A stretch of DNA of 64,000 nt. Origin: Purshia tridentata. Its lineage: Eukaryota > Streptophyta > Magnoliopsida > Rosales > Rosaceae. Numbering within the stretch: position 1 is the first letter of the stretch; each line of letters starts with the position of its first letter. The stretch spans positions 1 through 64,000 of the forward strand of contig QANT01002013.1 in the NCBI GenBank assembly GCA_003254885.1. The letters are read 5' to 3'. The notes beneath the pieces were generated by a model. The model was not told where the DNA came from and did not search any database. It saw only the letters and a list, made by a program, of their open reading frames with translations. The position numbers were made by a program, and so were the translations under genes. Below are positions 28,896 to 39,824 of the stretch, piece after piece.

Positions 28896-30440
28896 ATGAT
28901 TTAGAAGAAAGTGAAAAAAATTGAAGGCGTGTCATTGACGACAAAGGGTCATTGGCCACTGCTATTATGCTAATTCATTTATGAAGGGTTGAAACTGACA
29001 AATAAATTAATTAAATATATATAACATAATTAACTGTATGGTCAGCACACGAGCCAGGTTGATGACTACATTATGATTTGGAAATATAGAATTTAAAGCC
29101 TTTTATTAGGGACAAAATCTATGACCCAAAATAGTATGATATCTTACCTCTCTTATTTCAGTGTTTATTTTCATTTTAGTTCTTCAACCAATTCACTTTG
29201 TCGGAGTACATTCTAAGTTCAAAGTTGACAGATAAAAAAAGAACAATCAATTCACTTTCATCTACATACTTCACCTAGCTTTTACTATTTTAAAAATAAA
29301 TTTTAAATGACAAATTTAACAACCAAGGATAGTAGTTATCAAGAAATCCATTCTCATTTCACATACCGTACATTTACTCTTCCTACTTTAATTCTCATCA
29401 CATTATTTGTGTGTACACATTTTTATAATTTTTTTTTATTAAGGCATAGAGTCATTTGGAGAAAGGAGGATCGAATTTGAGTATATAGTGAACAATTCTA
29501 CAACCTTTTCAACTTAGCTACCCAATAACTACACATATTCTTCTAATTTGTTTCATTTTTAAGAAAACGTTATTTGTCAATGGTAAGGTAAAAAATGTTA
29601 ATTATACCTCTTTTTATAAATTTAAGATTTAAAGACTAAGATTAATATAAATATTTACGTAAGACATAAAAAAATATAAATAACCATCTATTCTTTTTTC
29701 TCACATCCCTATTTTTTCCTTTTTATTGTAACAATTTTATTATGTTTTTTATTTAGAAACTCATATTAGATTGTTTTGATAAAGAGAAAATAGAACTTTA
29801 GACCTATTATAACTCAATTCGTAATTCATTATTCTACCTTTTTCATTATAACCACTTGAGTTAACTTTAAGATCGTAACTTTTAATTAAGTAAAGCAAGA
29901 GTTTGAAACTTGCATACTTTACTCATATGCAATGTGATGTTTCTATTAGTTGGTTAAGACTCATAAAGAGGAATTAATAGTCTTAATTTTGAGTTCGATT
30001 GGAATTAAAGTGTCCATGTCATTTGTTTTTGGCGAGAAAAGTTTCCTTATCATTATACAATTCCTATGTACACCAACCAAACACTGTCTTGCTTCATTGC
30101 TTCCAAAAACAAATTACATGACATTTATATCTGGGCCTATATTTAGTGTTCTTTTGAGGAAAGCCCAACCCATGACTGGATTTCCACACCCAACTGTCAA
30201 CCAATGACCGATCGGTTAAAAAATAAAAAACCAATGACCGCTTGGCGCCAGCGTGCAAACACGTGTTGTACCCGGAAAAGAATATCTCATCTATCCAGAA
30301 CCGTCTTCAGATACGAGCCGTCGATCCTTGCCGTAATCTACGGCCCTTGAAACGCCAAATGGCCCAAATGTTCATGTTTGATTATAACCATAGAAATCCA
30401 CCGTTAATATTTTAGTCCATTCATCTCAACCGTTGGGTTG
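28896..30440. other. AT-rich intergenic region
   Basis: No gene recognised. The right end (30100-30400) carries GGCCTA, AAGCCCAACCC and AATGGCCCAAATG motifs, typical of promoters of constitutively expressed plant genes, pointing to the transcription unit at 30.49 kb. Confidence 0.5.
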
Positions 30441-30455
30441 TGATACAGAGTCCAA

Positions 30456-30465
30456 TATAAATATA
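30456..30465 (+). promoter_or_regulatory. TATA box of a putative transcription unit
   Basis: TATAAATATA, preceded by a GGCCCA motif near 30361-30366 and followed about 30 bp later by a C/T-rich stretch suitable for a plant transcription start. Confidence 0.5.
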
Positions 30466-30489
30466 CGAACCTACCAATTTCTCTCATCT

Positions 30490-31303
30490 TAAAGTTTGGC
30501 CACCTGCCTGTGTTGTTTATATTATTTTCGTCTCTCGAATTTTTCATTTCTTGTAGATCTATTCTCGTAGATCATTCTTCCTTCCTTTCTCATCTCAAAT
30601 TCGACAGTAGTGCTTCGAGAGATCCTCGTTTCTGTGTTAGTTTCGTGTATTTCGCTCAAAGTTTCGGTACCGTCCTTGGCTATGGATCTGTATTTGTTAA
30701 ATCGTCAGAATCGTCTCGGTCTCGTATTTGTTTCGGGTCGGGAAAGATGGGGAATCTTCCATCATGATCAGTTCATTGAGTTGATCAGGGTATGCAATAG
30801 ATCCGCTTCTATTTGTTTGAAATTGAAATATCAGATTCTTCTCGGTACCTGTAAATTGACTTTTGTTAGCTATATGTGTGTATTGGTTTCTAATTTCCTC
30901 CTTTATTCCGTTTTTCTTTTTAATTTTCAGACGCGTAGCCATCGCTGATTGTCTGCGGAACGATTGGTTGATCGAGCTTGTTTGAATTTGATTGATGGTT
31001 AGATTGTCGCTGCAGAAGAAGAAAGTCTGCGGAACTTTGATGACGTGCTTTTTTTTCTACCGTCTCATTTTTCGCTTGTAAAATATTGAGGATGATGGGA
31101 AGCGAGGAAAGAGTGATACCTAAGTAAGGTATATATATATATATGGTGTGAAAATGAGTGTTGTTCATGGACCTTTGCCATGTCAGGTGCGCTTGCATGG
31201 CAGGTCAAAAAAGCCATAATAAATTTATTTTTTGTGGGTCTTAGGGGGGAGATGGCACGGTGTAATTACTTTTTTGGGTCCGGCTCTCCCCCCTCTTCTG
31301 CGA

Positions 31304-31374
<71 letters not shown>

Positions 31375-32760
31375 TTCGAAGGCAAACAAGTATACTAATT
31401 TCGCTACACATTGCAGAGATTTGGTTGGTCATCGTTATTACAACGTAAAAGGTATTAGCTTCCATTTTCTACTCCATGACTAATTTAATCCAGTTCACAG
31501 CCGATTGAATTTCATATACACTCTGCCAATTTACACTCTGCAGAAAATCTACATGAAAGGGTATCATATGATCCCACAAAGGTTGATTTTGTTGACTATT
31601 ACCATTCAATTATAATAATTTCATGATATAAAGGTCTTGCATGCTTTGTAAGAGAAATTAGTTGCCCACAGTGATATCTGAAAGTAACCGTTGAAACTAT
31701 ACATACAAGAGAGTGAAACTATAAATTTAGTGGCTATATTCATGTTGCTGCTGGCCAATGATATCACCAGAAAAATAAATAGTGAAACTGCTATTATGCA
31801 CAACTAGCCATTTCCCATTTTTCCATTGCTGTCAATTGTTCACAATCAGTATAGAATATTTCCCAATCAAGGTTCAACTGATATATATTTGCAATCCATT
31901 CATCAATGATTTAGCCCTTGGAGTATGGAGGTTTTCTCGTTAATGAGTATGTTCGTTTTTGAGTAGATTTTTGTAGCTTTTAGAATGGTGATGTCATATT
32001 TGCTGTATTATTTAAATGAGAATGTATCAGTAGTCTGGTTTGGAGTGGTGAGAGTAGTGACATGATCCATGGTAGGAAAGTATAGTTGTAGTGAGTTCCA
32101 TGTGTGTCAAAACTCTGTTCTCCTGCCACCTTGAAGTGACATTGCCTGTTAGCACATCAAAAATGGTTCGTGAATTGAAGATTTTGCTCTCATAATATGC
32201 TGTCTTCTAAGACCAGATTGAAGTGGGGCAATATAATGAATTCGAAGGTGAGATGCTTTTGGGATTTTTGGTTTTGATGATGTATTTTTGTTATCTATTA
32301 AATTGGATCAACTAATGCAGGTCTATAAGGACTAGATTGTGAAATGTTCACCATGTGTGAAGAGCGGTTTTTGGCAGCCCGATTTGAGGGCTAATCTCAG
32401 TTTGACATTTAGGTGAGTGCTCCTCTCTTATAATGTTTCATTCTTGGTGGTCATGTTTTTATCTATTCTATGTCTTGTAGTTGCATTTTATGTATACAAA
32501 TATAATGCTCCCCCTGTTCTTATGTTAATAACATTATGCTTTTGTGTCAGTCTAGCTATTCCTTGATGGAGCTGCTGCCTGATTGAGATGTAATTGGGGT
32601 GGAAGTATGAGCTGTTATTGTGCTGGTGTTGAGGACCCGATGTATCTGGTGAAACATACACAATCAGGGCATTTGTTTCTCATACCTCTTTGAATTTAAT
32701 TGATATCATAGCAATTATTCAGCAATGATAGTCTCTTTCATTGATTCAGTTTGTTTGGAT
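30490..32760 (+). ncRNA. Putative spliced non-coding transcript
   Basis: No long frame survives splicing, but exon-like segments with good splice borders follow the TATA box. Exon about 30490-30788 ends GATCAGG|GTATGC; the acceptor TTTTCAG at about 30931 is followed by ACGCGTAGCC. Another segment starts after ACTAATGCAG near 32320 and ends TTTAG|GTGAGTG at about 32412. A last segment follows GTGTCAG near 32550. The longest open frame reads through the first intron. The product could be a lncRNA or the leader of an unrecognised short-peptide gene. Exon chaining is inferred. Confidence 0.3.
31309..31372. repeat. (CT)n microsatellite
   Basis: Pure CT dinucleotide run of about 64 bp, likely polymorphic. 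It creates spurious Ser-Leu and Arg-Glu open frames on both strands. Confidence 0.97.
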
Positions 32761-32923
32761 TACAAGGTAGAACTGAGTTTGTAAGTTCACTATTGTGGCT
32801 TGCCTAGCTCTACTGGTATTAGTTGTGAATGTGTTCAGTCAATTTGGCACGGAAAGTTTTGTTTTTTATTTGAAGACGTGTTGGTTAAATTTTCATTCGA
32901 ATTACAAGGACAAATATAGTTCT

Positions 32924-33282
32924 GCCAGTCATACAAATCCGTTACACTATTTTAAACTGTGTTTTGGAGTAATGCGCCTATTTGGCTAAGAAGGTTTAGT
33001 TGAATAGTTCTCTCGCAAGATTATTATCTTCCAAAACTATTAATCATCTATAAAAAAATAATTTAACTAAATTATATTCTTAACGTTAATATTGAGCTAG
33101 TTATTTTTAAAAAGCCAGTCATACAAATCCGTTACACTATTTTAAACTCTGTTTTGGTAAGAAGGTTTAGTTGAATAGTTCTCTCGCAAGATTATTATCT
33201 CCCAAAACTATTAATCATCTATAAAAAAATAATTTAACTAAATTATACTCTTAACGTTAATATTGAGCTAGTTATTTTTAAA
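32924..33282. repeat. Direct tandem duplication (~170-190 bp x 2)
   Basis: Copy 1 (32924-33112) and copy 2 (33114-33282) both start GCCAGTCATACAAATCCGTT and end near GAGCTAGTTATTTTTAAA, with very few substitutions. Copy 2 lacks about 20 bp present in copy 1 (around AGTAATGCGCCTATTTGGC). Confidence 0.9.
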
Positions 33283-33348
33283 ATTCTAAGTTGCGACTTA
33301 ATTTCAAATTGTTTGTTCGCGTCTGGTGTATTTAATTTATCTGAATCT

Positions 33349-33425
33349 GGATCCATAAGCTAATGGGCTAGAGCGCCCAAACTTAGTAGTTTGGGAGTTT
33401 GGTGGTTCGAGTCCACCTGGATCCG
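33349..33425 (+). tRNA. tRNA-like gene or tRNA pseudogene, anticodon not assignable
   Basis: GGATCCA pairs perfectly with TGGATCC as a 7-bp acceptor stem. The T arm GGTGGTTCGAGTCCACC contains an exact B box GGTTCGAGTCC, an A-box-like TAAGCTAATGGG is present, and a TTTT terminator begins about 5 nt after the end. The anticodon arm is abnormal: CCCAAACTTAGTAGTTTGGG is 20 nt (6-bp stem with 8-nt loop, or 7-bp stem with 6-nt loop) instead of the usual 17. The anticodon therefore cannot be read with confidence. It could be a decayed tRNA, a tRNA-derived element or an unusual functional tRNA. Confidence 0.5.
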
Positions 33426-33433
33426 TATTGTTT

Positions 33434-34060
33434 TGGGCCTGTGCCTAAATAAATTGTTTGCAAAAAAAAAAGCTAAGATCCAAGGTTTTTCTCATTTCAA
33501 GATATAAAAGCCCATAATTTCCAAATAATTCAGATTTTCATAATACACTGGATCTACGATTGAAGTGAACTCATCGCATTGGCTTGGAAATTGATTTTTG
33601 TATATATATATTTCTTTTCTTTCAAGAGTTGTATCCAATTACAAGCAGCCTTAAACTATCGTGTTCATGAGGATATACAGCACATACAATATTTGCTGTT
33701 TGGTTCACAAAGAAGGATGAAGGTGTGAATTGGTTTACTTAGTAAAATCCTTTGATTATTGTTTGTCCGTCTTATCAATGTTTTGTTTTGTTGCTTCTTT
33801 TTCTGTGGTCAGATTGTTTTGTTTCTTTGTTGAAGGAGTCTGCTTAAAGCAAAGTTAGGGTTGGAAGAAATTGACCTGCAACTTGCAAAGACGCAGCACC
33901 CACCAGGCCACCACATATTGAATAAAAAGTCCAGAATTCCTTTTCCTCAATGGGTCCCGGTGGTGACAGACCCTGTGACTGTAAAAGCATTCAAACCATG
34001 CCATAAAGTCAGTCATTCTCGTTTCCCTGGATAATTAATACTTTCTAGAATTTATTTTAT
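33434..34060. other. Intergenic, nothing recognised
   Basis: Moderately AT-rich sequence between the tRNA-like locus and the repeat-rich block. No gene or repeat structure stands out. Confidence 0.45.
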
Positions 34061-34066
34061 ATATAT

Positions 34067-35492
34067 GTAAATATTTACTAACCCTCTAATTAGAGATAGA
34101 TTCTTTCATAATCTCTACCCAAAATCAAGCTCTCTCAAAACCCTTAATCTTACGCTTAATATTTTCTTAAACCCCTTAGTCAACCTCTACCTATTTACAG
34201 TTGACCATCTTTTTTAAAAAAATTCCAATTTTACCCTGTTTTCTTTTCTCTTCTCTCTCTGTAACATCTGGTTTGCTTCTCTCTCTCTCTCTCCTCCTCC
34301 TCCTCCTCCTCCTCCTCTGGTTAGCTCCCTCTTTCTCCTCTGCAAGCTCCTCTGGTCGGCGTCGCAACTTATCTCATCATCATGTAGTTACAGTCCACCT
34401 CCAGTTTGAATGACGGTGACATTGCCGGCTCCTATCGCAGCTGAACACTTCTTCCTCTGGCCTGCGTCCACCTCATTTTTGTAAGCATCTCCAGCTCGAA
34501 CGACAGCGGCATGCTCCGATCGCTGCTGAACGATTATGCTTGGCAGATCCTGGCCTTAGAGGTATGGTTTTCAGAAATGATTATGCTTAAGGTTTTGATG
34601 TCGTTGTGGAAGCTGGAGTCGAGGCCAGAGCAGTGGCTCGATCGAGCATGGAGAAGCTTGGATCTGGGGTTTCGAAGACAGTTGGCGAGGTTGACTTAGG
34701 GACGAAGTAGTTGCTGCCGGAGAGGTTGGCGCCAAGTAGCTTGATTAAGCTAGTGTGGCGGCTGCGGGAGATTAAGGAGAGGTGGTGCTGGAGTTGTTTG
34801 GGGCTTATGAAAATTTAATTTTAATGGAATATGATTTTGATGGCATGTATTAGAGTTTAAGTGCATTTAGTGAAACTGAATTTGGTTTTATTGAAACTGA
34901 ATTTAATTTCACTGAATCTACTGAAATTATGAAATTAAATTTGCAGGTGGAAACAACTTGGAACGACGATGGTGACGTAGCCTAGAATTTGAGTTTGAAA
35001 TTGGGCGACATAGTCTAGGGTTTGAATGTTGTTGATTTTAATTTCACTAAAAATAATTTTACTAAAGTGAAACTGTTTTTAGTGAAATTGAATTTAGATT
35101 TTTTAGTGAAGGTGTAACTATTTTGTTTAGCGAGGGTGTAATTATTTGTTCAGTCAGGGTTTAGTTAAGGTGTAACTTTTTTTATGGACCCGCATTTTTT
35201 TGTTTAAAAAAATAGTATAATTATTTATAGTTACTTTGGAGTGTAATTGTATTTTGAAATTCAATTTTAGTGTAATTGTTTTTTAATATTCAGTTTCAGT
35301 GTAACTGTATTTTAGAAATACAAAAATACAGTTACACAGTTACACTGGGCTCGCGTCAGCGCGTGTCAGCGTCCGAATCAGAGCTCGTCAGAGGGGTAAA
35401 CAAAGTATTATAAGTTTTAAAGAATTTTGCAAGAGTTTTTAAATAAGTGGGGGTTTAGAAAAAATTTTTTGTGATTAGAGAGTTTAGAAAAA
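34067..35492. mobile_element. Possible degraded TIR transposon
   Basis: The left end (from about 34067, TAAATATTTACTAACCCTC) resembles the reverse complement of the right end (TAAATTTTTCTAAACTCTC, ending about 35492) over roughly 25 bp at about 80%, with loose similarity further in. Inside are CT and CTC microsatellites, internally repeated GC-richer DNA (34389-34540) and recurrent GTGTAAC/GTGAAACTGAATTT phrases. There is no transposase frame and no clear target duplication. Confidence 0.3.
34279..34318. repeat. CT and CTC microsatellites
   Basis: A short (CT)n run followed by about nine CTC triplets. Confidence 0.9.
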
Positions 35493-35498
35493 TTTACT

Positions 35499-35710
35499 AG
35501 AAGTTGGATCGGTGGGAGCATCCACCCAGCAAAGGATTTTAAAAAGCCAACACAATTAAATTTGTTTTTGGGAATATTTTAAATTTGTTTTTTGGTCCAA
35601 AGGAACATTTTTTTTAGTTATTTACATGATTACATCTGAAATACAAGCAATATATAAATAGTAAATTTTAAATCCTTTGCTGGGTGGATGCTTCCACCGA
35701 TCCAACTTCT
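35499..35710. repeat. Near-perfect foldback (hairpin) with ~44-bp arms
   Basis: The left arm (35499-35544) starts AGAAGTTGGATCGGTGGGAG. The right arm (35667-35710) is its reverse complement apart from one G:T-type mismatch and one single-base indel. The loop of about 120 bp is AT-rich. It sits upstream of the Sec14-like gene. Confidence 0.9.
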
Positions 35711-36072
35711 CAGTTCTCAACTTTCCCGAGTCCAATAAAGTTCCAAGAAGATTGTTCAAATCTCCATTCACAACTCACCACGTTGCAAACAGCAAACCAA
35801 GACCTCAAACCATTGGTTCTCTCTCACACGCAGCACACGTGCAATTGAAGCGGGTAAAACTGACAAGCATATACTTTCTCATTGCGGATATTGGCGCTAC
35901 CTGGCTGTCGCGTTTATTTTCAACTGTTATATTTATAACATAACACGTGGGGTGGTTTGGGCCGTCGGTGATCGCTTGAAAGACAACAGGCAGTGCTACT
36001 AACATTGCCGCCACTAAAGGTACACAGCAGCAGAGCGGAGAGAGAGTGAGTCCACTCTCGTGGAGGAGAGCC

Positions 36073-36081
36073 AAAATATCT
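36073..36081 (+). promoter_or_regulatory. Evening element upstream of or within the leader of the Sec14-like gene
   Basis: Exact AAAATATCT, the binding motif of CCA1/LHY/RVE-type clock MYB factors. One copy only, so the regulatory role is tentative. Confidence 0.4.
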
Positions 36082-36099
36082 GGACCTGAAAAACCAGAC

Positions 36100-36213
36100 A
36101 TAACTCAAGCAACTCCAAACTCATTCTCGCACGGCCTTTCCCTTTCAATTGTTCTGGTTCGTCTCTCCGTCTCGTGTTAAAGTCATCACATTTTCGTAAA
36201 CAACAAAATAAAG

Positions 36214-36257
<44 letters not shown>

Positions 36258-37214
36258 CCTGTGGCTAGAGGTGAAGGTGCAAGGCATAAACTTGCTCCAG
36301 GTATGCTTATGCTGATCACTTTGCCTTATTCTTCCTTTTTTGTTTTTATTTTTGTGATAAAAAATCTCTCTCTGTGTGTCTTTTACTCTGTTGCCGTTGC
36401 ATAATTTATACGAAAATTTTCTTTTACAAAAAATGCGGATTTTGGTTTGGAATCGAGAACGATCACCGTAATTTCACACTTGCAAACAGAGGAGAAACAA
36501 AGTCAAGAAAATTGCGCTTGGAAAATAATGGAAGACTCACTTTTTGACTACAAACGGGTGATAATTATTATAGGAAGACATGAATATATATATATATATA
36601 AATAGTGAATTCTGTTTCTGGGGTCCATCAGCGCATGTGCGGAAATATCTAATTCTCAAGGGTCAATCTTATTCATTTATTTTCTTCTTCTGGGAATATT
36701 TTATTCAGTTTTCTGAAACAGTGAAGTTTTCATCATTGACCTTTTGTTTGGGGTCTTTCTGTTGTTTGTGCATTGCTCTCTTTCCCGGAAGATGGGGTTA
36801 GTTGATAAACAGCTCAATTTGCGTGATTAGTCTTCATGTGTTTATCATTTTTCTACAAATGTTTGACTCTTGAGAAGTTGAGATGGTGGAACTACTACTC
36901 TGGTTGGTTTGTGATCAAAATTATATTATACTCCTAATGTCTATGGCTTGTTGGTAAATTACTTATGGATTGGATTTCTCTCTAGTTTTGGGCATTCAAC
37001 AAAGTTATTCTTCATTTTTTGTTAGTATATTGAATGCCAATGTGGCCTTGCTTTCTGATGTAATTTCAACTACAGCTATGCAATTGCAAACCACTTTTGA
37101 CTGCTAAATCTCACACCAAGCAGCTGACATGTTCTTGTTTGATGTTTGATGTTCTCGGTGAAGTTGAACTCGGTTGCAGGAAGAGTGTGATATCAAACGC
37201 TTGCGTCTGTGACC
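36100..37214 (+). other. 5' UTR of the Sec14-like gene with a leader intron
   Basis: The leader exon, which contains a (CT)n run at about 36221-36252, ends CTTGCTCCAG|GTATGC near 36300. The acceptor CGGTTGCAG at 37179 precedes the short leader GAAGAGTGTGA before the ATG. The transcript start is not determined. Confidence 0.55.
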
Positions 37215-38737
37215 ATGCTTCGCCGCTGGAGCAGTTCTCAACATCAAGGGAATGATCAATTGCAGGCTGAGGTGAAGGTAATGTCATGATGACAAGTTTG
37301 AAATTTCAAATTTTGTAGAAAATAATGCTTTTTACCTTGCGATTCAATATTCTAATACACAGAAAAGATCTTTCTGAGTTGACTTCATTACACTGTATTG
37401 CAATTAAAATGCAGATCAATGAGCTTAAGGCTGCAATCGGACCACTATCCGGACGTAGTTTACGGTTCTGTACTGATGCATGCTTCAGGAGATATTTGGA
37501 TGCACGGAATTGGAACGTAGACAAATCCAAGAAAATGTTGGAAGAGACACTCAAATGGAGATCCACCTTTAAACCTGAGGAAATCTGTTGGGTAAAAATG
37601 CTTTCCATACTATAATTCTCTCTGTTTTATGCTTAAAAGCTTTGCTGACTATTTTTCTGGTTATTTAGAGCGAAGTTGCAATGGAAGGTGAGACTGGAAA
37701 AGTTTACAGGGCCAATTTTCACGACCGTAATGGGAGTTCAGTTCTTATACTGAGACCGGGAATGCAGGTATTAAGTGTTGTCAATTAACATTGCTAATTC
37801 CTTCAACTTTCCATTAGGCTGAAGATTAATGCTACTAGAAATGTTGCAGAACACAGTATCAATAGACAATCAAATGCGTCATCTAGTGTATCTCATAGAG
37901 AATGCTATCCTCAACCTTAAAGATGGTCAAGAACAAATGGCATGGTTGATAGACTTCACCGGGTGGACACTGAGTACTACTGTGCCCATCAAATCAGCGC
38001 GAGATACCATCAATATTTTGCAGAACCACTACCCAGAGAGGCTAGCCGTAGCATTTCTCTACAATCCCCCTCGGATTTTTGAAGCATTTTGGAAGGTTTG
38101 AGTTCTATTCTTCATAGTTGTGTTTCACTGCTTCACTGAATATCACATCTGTCGCAATAATCAACGGCCCAACAAGCAGACCATCTTTAGAATTGAGACC
38201 ATCTTTAGTTTTTAACTTGTTTAGAATTTCAGAGTTGCTGCATACTTGCTGCTGTTTATTTAGTTTTGCCTCAACATCTGAAGTCAAATCACTGTTTTAA
38301 TCCTGGAATCATTCAAATGGAAAAAAGAGTTCATAATTTCAGAGTTCCAGTTTCCATCGCAACTCTTGTTCTGCTTATGTGTTCTTAGAGTTTTCCTTTA
38401 CACTAACTTGCTGTCTTACCCTGTTCTGTTCAAGCAGATTGTCAAGTACTTCTTGGATAACAAGACATTCCAGAAGGTTAAGTTTGTCTATCCGAAAAAT
38501 AAAGACAGCGTGGAGCTTATGAAACAATATTTTGATGAGGAAAATCTTCCTACTGAGTTTGGAGGAAAAGCCATACTACAGTATGACCATGAGGAGTTCT
38601 CAAAATTAATGTTTCAAGATGATGTGAAATCAGCTGCCTTTTGGGGTCGTGATTACAAGCCACAACATGCTAGTAATGGGCATTCCAGTGCCGAGGTGGC
38701 TCCTGAACCAGTGTGCCTTGCACCACCAGCAAGCTGA
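37215..38737 (+). CDS. Sec14-like / CRAL-TRIO domain phosphatidylinositol transfer family protein
   Basis: Small single-domain Sec14 protein, expected to bind and exchange phosphoinositides or related lipids at membranes. Five exons: 37215-37277, 37415-37591, 37669-37767, 37850-38095, 38438-38737; 294 residues. The CRAL-TRIO N-terminal helices include LRFCTDACFRRYLDARNWNV and MLEETLKWRSTFKPEEI. The lipid-binding domain includes GSSVLILRPGMQ, AWLIDFTGWTLST, NHYPERLAVAFLYNPPRIFE, FLDNKTFQKVKFV and the closing LPTEFGGKA. The tail is Pro/Ala-rich (VCLAPPAS). The usual Sec14 start context and length support the chosen ATG, the first after the leader splice. The specific lipid ligand is unknown. 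Confidence 0.93.
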
Positions 38738-39384
38738 GCTGACTCAGCTGAGTCGTCCCTATTCTCAGTGCACTAGAATCCTCCATACACCTTAACAGGA
38801 GCTGATAACCTTAAGCATATTAGAATAATTGAGGTGGACTAACTGAATGAGATGGTAAGCTAACTTGAGCTGTAGGCTAGTAACAATCCGGCAGGGATTT
38901 TATTAGTTCCTTGCAGACCTCATCTCTTGTAGGTATTTGAGTGTTTTGGTGAGAGACTACATTACCATTTAAAACAAAAATTCTAGCAGTCATATATTAT
39001 TTTATTGTACTTATTTCCTCGTAGCCACTATTTAATATCAGAACAGTTCTGCAGACGATGTAATTTCAGTTCTATATGTACTGAATAATTGGTACAATGA
39101 GCACAGTTAGATTCTGTGATTTATGCGAATATAATTTCAATATTTTCAACTGCTTGCACATATTCGCAGTTTCCATTTTTTTATTTTTTTTATAATATGC
39201 AAAGGAAAGGGATTCGAACTTCATACTTTTTTGAGTTTTTTCTAACTATTATGCCATCCAAACACATAATGAATTATTCTTCTATGTGAATGTAATTTTC
39301 TAGGCACTAGAATAAAGTTTAGTTCACCACTGAAACAATATGGCTCATGGCTTCACCTATACTAGTTTTCCGGAAAGAGATCTT
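38738..39384. other. 3' flank of the Sec14-like gene
   Basis: Probable 3' UTR and AT-rich spacer between convergent genes. No coding sequence seen. Confidence 0.5.
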
Positions 39385-39710
39385 ATTTACAAAGAAATAC
39401 AATCTCATGACATTTATATACTTGACACAATGCAAGACTGTCAACCCTTTCCATTACACAGGAACTAGATATCTGTCACCCTACTAAGCAAACGTTATCA
39501 AAAGTTTATGGTAAAAACACAAAAAAAAAAAGAAAAAAAAAAGAGAAATAAATTTACAAAGAAATACAATCTCATGACATTTATATGCTTGACACAATGC
39601 AAGACTGTCAACCCTTTCCATTAGACAGGAACTAGATATCTGTCACACCCTACTAAGCAAACGTTATCAAAAGTTTATGGTAAAAACACAAAAAAAAAAA
39701 AAGAGAAATA
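39385..39710. repeat. Tandem duplication (~160 bp x 2)
   Basis: Copy 1 (39385-39550) and copy 2 (39552-39710) share ATTTACAAAGAAATACAATC through AAAGTTTATGGTAAAAACAC and the following poly-A run, with only a few differences. It lies just downstream of the At1g01500-like gene, possibly in its 3' UTR. Confidence 0.92.
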
Positions 39711-39824
39711 TAGCTGTCAGCTACACAAACAGTACTCAAAATCTATAGTGTCCAACACAGAGGAGGTTAGCTGCCTTCGGATTTTGAGTAAACAAAATAT
39801 ATGGACATCATCCAGATTTAGAAA

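Noticed and set aside
31180-31483. Ser-Leu and Arg-Glu repeat proteins
   Set aside because: Produced entirely by the (CT)n microsatellite.
34201-34413. Leucine-rich short frame
   Set aside because: Created by CT and CTC microsatellites inside TE-like DNA.
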